From Dictyophora rubrovolvata (lineage: Eukaryota; Basidiomycota; Agaricomycetes; Phallales; Phallaceae): 64,000 nt of DNA. Made by a program: the position numbers and the translations under genes. Under the pieces are notes generated by a model, which was not told where the DNA came from, did no database searches, and saw only the letters and a program-made list of their open reading frames with translations. The DNA is taken from positions 434,001-498,000 of the forward strand of contig CP114126.1 of assembly GCA_029959195.1 (NCBI GenBank). The letters run 5' to 3'. Below are positions 58,333 through 64,000 of the stretch, piece by piece; within the stretch, counting starts at the first letter, position 1, and the number at the start of each line of letters is the position of its first letter.

Positions 58333-61300
58333 TCACGGGCCCAATCGTCCGTTGACAATCATCTTTTTACCGATCCTTGACACTAGCAGAAACCACATTA
58401 CGATATTGCTCGTGGTATAAATCCGATACGTGAATCTCCCTCCAACCACGAACGAAACTGCAGCCACTGCGTATAGTAAAACAATTACCATGTACTTCTC
58501 TACCCTGTCAACAAAATAGAAATCGGCTTGAAAGTCGAATACAAGCATTGAACTCATACCTCGAAGTCGCCCTGTCGAATGTATGTTGCGTAGTCGTGGC
58601 CAGATTTGTATACAGGAGAAAACTCGCGATAGCGGCGACGTTGTGATCACCATCAAAAGGTGTCGTCAGACCTGCCGTTAATAGTGTGCGCGCCCATACT
58701 GCTAGCACCGGAGCAGTAAACGGCAGCAACCAGAATAGCAAGAGCAAAAAATGCACTTTTTGTGCATACATATCGTTCTTGCTTGGGGCTCCCGAGGAAT
58801 CAGAAGCCGACGAAGGGGCCTGGATAGCGCATGTCGACAGATGGATGAGAAAACAAACGAGAAAGGCCACTTGGAAGGGAACGACAGTGGCAACGAGTAG
58901 CAAGATAAAACCCAGAGACCACAAATCTGTTACTCGGAGACGCGTATATTGCGAGAATGTTTTACTAGACACGAACCAGTCAAATCCGCAACGGAACAAA
59001 TCGAAAAAAGTGGCTTACCGCCCGAGTAAGGAATTGGCAGCGCGTGCTACCCACATTAAACCTTGGAGAACTATGTAGGATATCGTGACGCAGCCACTGG
59101 AGACGAATAATACAACGGCCGCTAAAGGAGAGAGAATAATTTCCCCGGAATTTCCAAGGAAAAAATCTGCGTCCAAAGGGAGGCACGACAACAATACGAG
59201 GACTCCAGCAAGCGGAAGTAATTTTCCTGAGACAAATTTATATAATGAGTCATTGAATGAGGGAAACGAGTCTAGATGGAACTCCAGGTTAAACAGGTTT
59301 TATCAGATATGCTAAAAAAACTTCTGACCTCCGTTCTCCCACTCGTGCCAGCATTGTGCCATTATAACCATTACAACGCCAATAGACCATGCCACAACTG
59401 TTGTCCAATATCTCAGCCCCCATGTAGCAAGGGTCGCTTTCCAATCCACAGTCAATTTGAACGAGGATATACCGCACTCTCCAGAAGAATAAATATTCAA
59501 ACTTATACCACGTCGCTGTTCTTCCACTGACGGGATGAAAGGACCAGATGAATGTGTATGAATTAAAATGGTTCGCTGGCCTTCAGATAAATGGAAATGC
59601 GACTCGAATGATTTTGATTTGTGGAGAATTAATGGTGGTAATAACGCCGCAGAACATGACCCGACTAATTCTAGTTCGTGTATGCGGTACACCATCAAAG
59701 AGCTTGAGAGCAAATTGGGAAATGTTATCCTTGTCGATAAGGCAGAGACGGGAAGATTTACAGGGATAGATCCACGTAGGGGAGCTAAGGTGAGTTAGCA
59801 TAACGCTCGTGTAGATAATAACTTGAAAGAGTTCAGACCTAGTATACCATCATGCGACTCGACAAAATTCTCATCCTCAAACCCACCGACAATCCAACTT
59901 TTATGGCCACTCGAACCTGTTACGGCGATTCCGATCCATCCCGTGGTATCGAAGCTATCTCCTAGAACAGCTTCATATCGGACAACTCCCTCTGATTCAT
60001 CGACACCTTCGTGAGGTAATTGGAAACGAGAACCTTTGGACGAGTCAGGGATGAGTTGCAGTTCATGGGCAGGTAGCAATTGGCAATCTTCACGTGTATT
60101 CCGACATTGATATACGGCAACCTCAAAATTAGCTGGATGATGTGGAGAAACATTACCAACTTTGCCCCGAGAGACGAAAAATGTAAATCGGCTTGCCGTT
60201 ATAGGCATTAAATATAGCGTTGGCTGAGGGGGTATGTAGTGCAGAACGAGTCTATGGCCTTCAGGTAATTGAGTCTTGTCAAAAGAGCGATGTAGTAAGA
60301 GATCATGTGATGCAAAATGATCAATAACCATTTCATCTCGAAACCAACGATCTAGAATAGTGTCTTTCTGATAATCTGAGTGAGTGCCGCTTGCTAGTTC
60401 GATCGCTGCTCGTGCGACACGCCAACGAACTTGATGGCACCAGACCATCTCCCGGTGGCCAACTCCTGACCATGTGCCTTCCATACAGGTTGTAAATACA
60501 GTTTTTCTTCTCCCCGAGGACGAACCAAGACGATGCTGCATCGAACATGATTCGGATGGAATCATCAAGTCTGTCGCACCACCGCAGATGGAGAGTATCG
60601 ATGCTCTGTCATTTCGTAGAGAGCCCCAACTGCGTTCGTACATTTCTTCTATGCGTTGATCCAATCGGGAGGGCGGAAGAGAATGGGGCGTCGACATGGT
60701 AATGATAGTTGAAATATGGTGGGAAGGGAGAAGAGAGAGGGCTACAATGCCACCCATTGAATGCCCCATGACAATAATGGTCGTATTGGGTTCATATCGC
60801 GATAAAATAAAGCTTATCGCTGCGGATGTGTATTCACGCTCAGCAAGGAGAGTGGCACCATGAAGAGCAGAAAAGTCTTCGTTGAAATCAACTATTGGGA
60901 TATTATTCAGCCATCAAAGCGTGTTGCAATGCAACAATTATGTCCAACCTGTGAAAACGTCCAAAGGCTTTATCCCCGTGTCTATAAATTCTGGACTGAT
61001 TTTATGAGGTTCCGAGTAATATTGCCGTGTCGCCGAAGAGGCAATTGAACGAACTTGACGCGATGAACCAGCATTGCCGGGAATGAAAAGAACTGGAAGG
61101 CCACTGAGCTTGATATTATAACATTCAAGATAGTACATCTACGCAAAGCCAAAATCACGCACTTTGTGATGGTCTTCCCAGGGATCCTCGCGGTACAACC
61201 ATAAACTATATCGCCGGGCTAAACGAGTCCAGGACGAATCAAAATCCGCTTGGAGGACATATGAAGGTGACATATAAGACATGCGACATGCTTGAGGAGA

Positions 61301-61402
61301 AAGCTTATCAGGAATTTGAAGGATTAATACATAGATTGTCACTGAAAACGCGACCGTCGACAATGCCAACAGCCATTGCAGTGGTCGGCGTTTCAAGGTC
61401 AT
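58333..61402 (-). CDS. BST1: GPI inositol-deacylase (PGAP1/Bst1)
   Basis: ER membrane lipase that removes the acyl chain from the inositol of newly made GPI anchors, needed for their export. The start [20 protein letters not shown] includes a signal anchor. Then [20 protein letters not shown] and YSLWLYRED. The lipase domain has [39 protein letters not shown] and the nucleophile Ser in [21 protein letters not shown] Ser/Arg-rich luminal part follows: [39 protein letters not shown] (with the catalytic-type His). The C-terminal half is a beta-rich luminal domain and then many membrane segments, among them [20 protein letters not shown] and [20 protein letters not shown]. The last exon is [20 protein letters not shown] ... 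IVNGRLGP at 58333. Confidence 0.93.
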
Positions 61403-61652
61403 TGTGACGTGTCACACTCACTAGTACTCGCTTCTAAGCTACTTACTACTACGTACTTACATACTGAGGATATAGAGCGGTCTGTTTTTCCTCCGGCAGT
61501 GGTTCTCAATTTGATCATGCCACGATTATTTTTTTTATTCTCCGCAAATTCATGAGTATTTAAACCTACTCATTTCACTTTTGAATATCTCCCCAACACC
61601 ACCACCATCATCTCCCCATCTGCTGGCACACTCCATTCATTTGGTTTTAAAA

Positions 61653-62249
61653 ATGCGCGCATTCTTTTTGTCTGTATACACTCTCACTTTCTGCACCATG
61701 ATTTATGCTGCTCCAACTCACAACGTGCGTACCTATTTTGTTTCATTCCCGAATATATTGAACACATTCTGAATCACCTTCTACCAGAGTGCAGGCAACT
61801 GCGAGGTTAGTATATGCATGCTAACATGTCATTGCATCTGCTAGATCTTCCCACAGGCTGGTGAAAACTGCGTCGACGAGTCTGTCTCCCGCGAACTGGC
61901 TGCCCGTGGCAACGAAAACCTTTTCTATGAGCTCCCTGGTATATCCAACCCAAACAACAACGCTGAGCTTGGTGTCGTACAGATAGTCACTGAAGTTGCG
62001 TACGCACCTACGACTGTCACACATGTAGTTGTTGCTACTGTACAACATTCTTCGCCTACTTCTGGCACTCATGGTGGATTACTCGACGGACTACTCTCAG
62101 GCCCCCGTCCGCTATCGCCTAAAGTTGCTTCTTCCAATCGTAACGCCATTCCTAACACTCTCCCTGCGTCCAATCCTGCAGAACTCTTGCCTGCCATCGA
62201 ACAACTCATCAGTCCGACTGAAAACCAGGTAAAGGTGGATTTGAGCTAG
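61653..62249 (+). CDS. Small secreted protein of unknown function
   Basis: The start MRAFFLSVYTLTFCTMIYAA is a signal peptide. Tiny exons follow: PTHN, then SAGNCE between introns with GTGCGT and GTTAGT donors, then AGENCVDESVSRELAARGN, GISNPNNNAELGVVQIVTEV, YAPTTVTHVVVATVQHSS and LLSGPRPLSPKVASSNRN. If the last GTAAAG...TTACAG is not spliced, it ends KVDLS at 62249; if it is spliced, the frame goes on into TRLYGEMNLYPALAV. Two cysteines (NCE, NCV) and no GPI signal or membrane segment. I do not recognise a family. Secretion is inferred from the N-terminus. Confidence 0.6.
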
Positions 62250-62469
62250 AATATACCATTGTCGACTTGTCTTGGTCCTATTACAGACGAGATTGTACGG
62301 AGAAATGAACCTATACCCTGCCTTAGCTGTAGTTTCTAAATTGTGTATGTGTGACATTTGCGTTTGTGACACAAATAAAAACATTCTTTTTTGGTCTTAT
62401 CTAAGCGATTCGGCAAGGTGCCAAGGCAAAGTTTCTCCTCAGTCATCCTCCTCAGTCATCCTCCTCATT

Positions 62470-63424
62470 ATGAATCGTTTCTTTGGATCAAGCACTCGAA
62501 AGCCACAACCTACCCTCTCAGATGCAGTCGCTTCAGTACGTTCTTGACTTGATTCAACTCGCCACATCGAGATTACCCAATTTGCCACCGTAATAGATAG
62601 ACTCTCGAGTTGAGAGCATCGAAGTCAAAGTCCGCAAACTGGATGCTGAACTAGGGAGATATAGAGAGCAAATGAACAAAATGCGTAATGGACCTGGTAA
62701 GGTGATGCGCGCGAATTTGAATAGTCTTCTTTTTTTGGCTGACTTTGAGGGGAAAAGGCTGCCGTACAGGAACGGGCAATGAGAGTACTCAAGCAGCGGA
62801 AAATGTATGAAGCGCAGATCGCACAACTCTCTCAGCAATCTTTCAATATGGAATCTGCAACGCTGGCGACTGAGAATCTACAAAACACTATGGCAACAGT
62901 CAAAGCTATGGAACAAGCGAATAAGGAACTCAAAAGGCAGTATGGCAAGATCGATATCGATAAGATTGAGGTGAGAGTATTGGCTTGTTTGGCCTCACGT
63001 ATTTTGAATTGATTTTCGACTAATTAGAACGTGCATTTCGATATGGAAGACCTACTCGAGCAAGCCAACGAGATACAAGAATCGCTGGCACGTTCGTACG
63101 CCGTACCCGAGGAAATCGACGAAGCCGAATTGCAAGCAGGTAAGTTATCGACTTTCATTTCATTCCCCTCTGAAATTCCTTCCTGAACTTTTCAGAACTT
63201 GATGCCTTGGACTTAGAAGATGAGGAGGAACCATCTTATTTAGCTGATCTGGATAAAGTGCCCGATTTTGTGGATGAACCGCCCGTAGAAGAGGCGAGTG
63301 AATTAACCAGAAGTAGAATCAGATTTGTTCTCACCAGCATGTGTGCTTCGTTGTTTTTTTCCAGAGCGCTACGAACTCGGCAAACAAAGAGGCTGTCAAA
63401 ACGGCTGCTTATTCTGGCTCGTGA
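62470..63424 (+). CDS. VPS60: ESCRT-III-related protein Vps60 (CHMP5)
   Basis: Snf7-family protein acting late in multivesicular-body sorting, partner of Vta1/Vps4. The start MNRFFGSSTRKPQPTLSDAV is basic. Helices follow: DSRVESIEVKVRKLDAELGR, MNKMRNGPGK, RAMRVLKQRKMYEAQIAQLS, FNMESATLATENLQNTMATV, MEQANKELKRQYGKIDIDKI and ENVHFDMEDLLEQANEIQES. The acidic C-terminus ELDALDLEDEEEPSYLADLD and VPDFVDEPPVEE is characteristic of Vps60/CHMP5 (Vta1-binding region). A 71-nt intron at 63294-63364 with a GCGAGT donor yields SATNSANKEAVKTAAYSGS and TGA at 63424. A GT donor three or four bases later would give a less natural tail. Six exons. Confidence 0.92.
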
Positions 63425-63724
63425 TCACTACACTAGCTCGATTTGTCTAATACCTCCCGACTCTATCCATGTCACTTTCATCTAGTTAATTGTACCTTTA
63501 GATTCTAAAAAACCACATGTTATACTACTTCAACACTGACAAACTGAATTCGGGTACGGATACGTTCTACGAAGCAGGGTAATTATATACGATTAAGGGA
63601 CCTACATAGAAAAACCAACTTTTACACAGCAATTTCGACTGACAGTTGAAAACACACAGAAACTATTCTAAATTTGTCCTGTGATCACGACAATACTTCT
63701 CACGATCACGTCAACGCTTGCTCC
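63425..63724. other. Convergent intergenic stretch
   Basis: 300 bp between the Vps60 stop and the stop of the minus-strand gene at the right edge. AT-rich 3' flanks; nothing else is visible. Confidence 0.45.
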
Positions 63725-64000
63725 CTAGCCAGACCATGTTGGGCCGAGATCAATGGTGTCATCATCACCATCATCATCCATCGCCTCCTGAAAATATGCA
63801 TAACTCCTTACTAACTCTTTAATGCCTAACTCCATTTCGGTAACACCTCGACTCGGCGTTGCGAGATCCCTGAATTCCAAACACCTTTCTAGAGCCTGAC
63901 TCGTAGTGGACCGATGTTCCCCATGAGCGCACCAATCGTTGACAGTGTGTGGATAACCAATGCCGGGAACAGTCAAATAGACACCGTCGGCGGAATTTTG
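63725..64000 (-). CDS. C-terminal part of an unknown gene (5' end beyond the window)
   Basis: An open frame with no intron runs from the right edge to TAG at 63725. It reads VPGIGYPHTVNDWCAHGEHR, TTSQALERCLEFRDLATPSR, GVTEMELGIKELVRSYAYFQ and the acidic end EAMDDDGDDDTIDLGPTWSG. Composition is normal for a helical C-terminal domain with a disordered acidic tail. I do not recognise the family; the upstream part lies outside the window. Confidence 0.55.
   Translation of the reverse strand, partial: QNSADGVYLTVPGIGYPHTVNDWCAHGEHRSTTSQALERCLEFRDLATPSRGVTEMELGIKELVRSYAYFQEAMDDDGDDDTIDLGPTWSG

Noticed and set aside
1-64000. Transposons, LTR or virus-like elements, CRISPR arrays, rRNA and tRNA genes
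   Set aside because: I looked for terminal repeats, reverse transcriptase or transposase motifs, repeat-spacer arrays and tRNA B-box sequences and saw none I could support. A tRNAscan-SE and RepeatMasker run would settle it.

Overview
The window is nuclear DNA of a filamentous basidiomycete, most likely an Agaricomycete. Genes are tightly packed on both strands with gaps of mostly 50-500 bp. Almost every gene is cut by several introns of about 40-75 nt with GT-AG (a few GC-AG) ends and TNCTAAY-like branch sites. The protein families (Faf1, DUF7719, Usa1/HERPUD-like, Kre9-like, bacterial-type UPRT, Dicer-like) fit this group. About 35 genes are described. I see no tRNA or rRNA gene, CRISPR array, virus-like element or intact transposon. 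Gene models were read by eye from splice signals, so single exon borders can be wrong.

Layout. 1-8993: EDEM-type GH47 mannosidase (3' end off the window), a ZNRD2/p27-like zinc protein, an unknown disordered protein, Faf1 (rRNA processing), a DUF7719 membrane protein and a conserved helical protein of unknown role. 9144-14870: a large Dicer-like gene with intact twin RNase III domains but a strongly eroded helicase. 14951-28264: housekeeping block with COX8 (four tiny exons), an aldehyde dehydrogenase, TIM9, proteasome alpha-2, SSU72, a PPTase-fold gene with altered catalytic motifs, ISU1, PRP31, a bacterial-type uracil phosphoribosyltransferase and RRP8. 28507-41879: MET10 (sulfite reductase flavoprotein), a CASTOR-like ACT-domain protein, the COMPASS subunit Swd1, a Usa1/HERPUD-like ERAD protein, a Gfo/Idh/MocA oxidoreductase and glycogen branching enzyme. 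42104-49549: a long low-complexity coiled-coil nuclear-type protein, a type I membrane protein and a small secreted protein. 49929-56859: a metabolic group of 2-oxoglutarate/Fe(II) oxygenase, aldehyde dehydrogenase, ACMSD-type decarboxylase and quinolinate phosphoribosyltransferase. 57055-64000: a Kre9-like GPI wall protein, the GPI inositol-deacylase PGAP1/Bst1, a small secreted protein, the ESCRT protein Vps60 and a partial unknown gene.

How they fit together. The most coherent local system is ACMSD + aldehyde dehydrogenase + QPRT at 51755-56859. These enzymes sit on both sides of the kynurenine-pathway branch point: ACMSD and a semialdehyde dehydrogenase drain aminocarboxymuconate semialdehyde, while QPRT turns the competing product quinolinate into NAD precursor. 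Other neighbours share themes without a clear operon-like logic: ER quality control and GPI handling (EDEM, Usa1-like, PGAP1, Kre9-like), mitochondrial biogenesis (COX8, TIM9, ISU1) and RNA processing (Faf1, PRP31, RRP8, Dicer, SSU72). MET10 carries a TCACGTG site in its short promoter, the sequence bound by Cbf1-type sulfur regulators in yeast.
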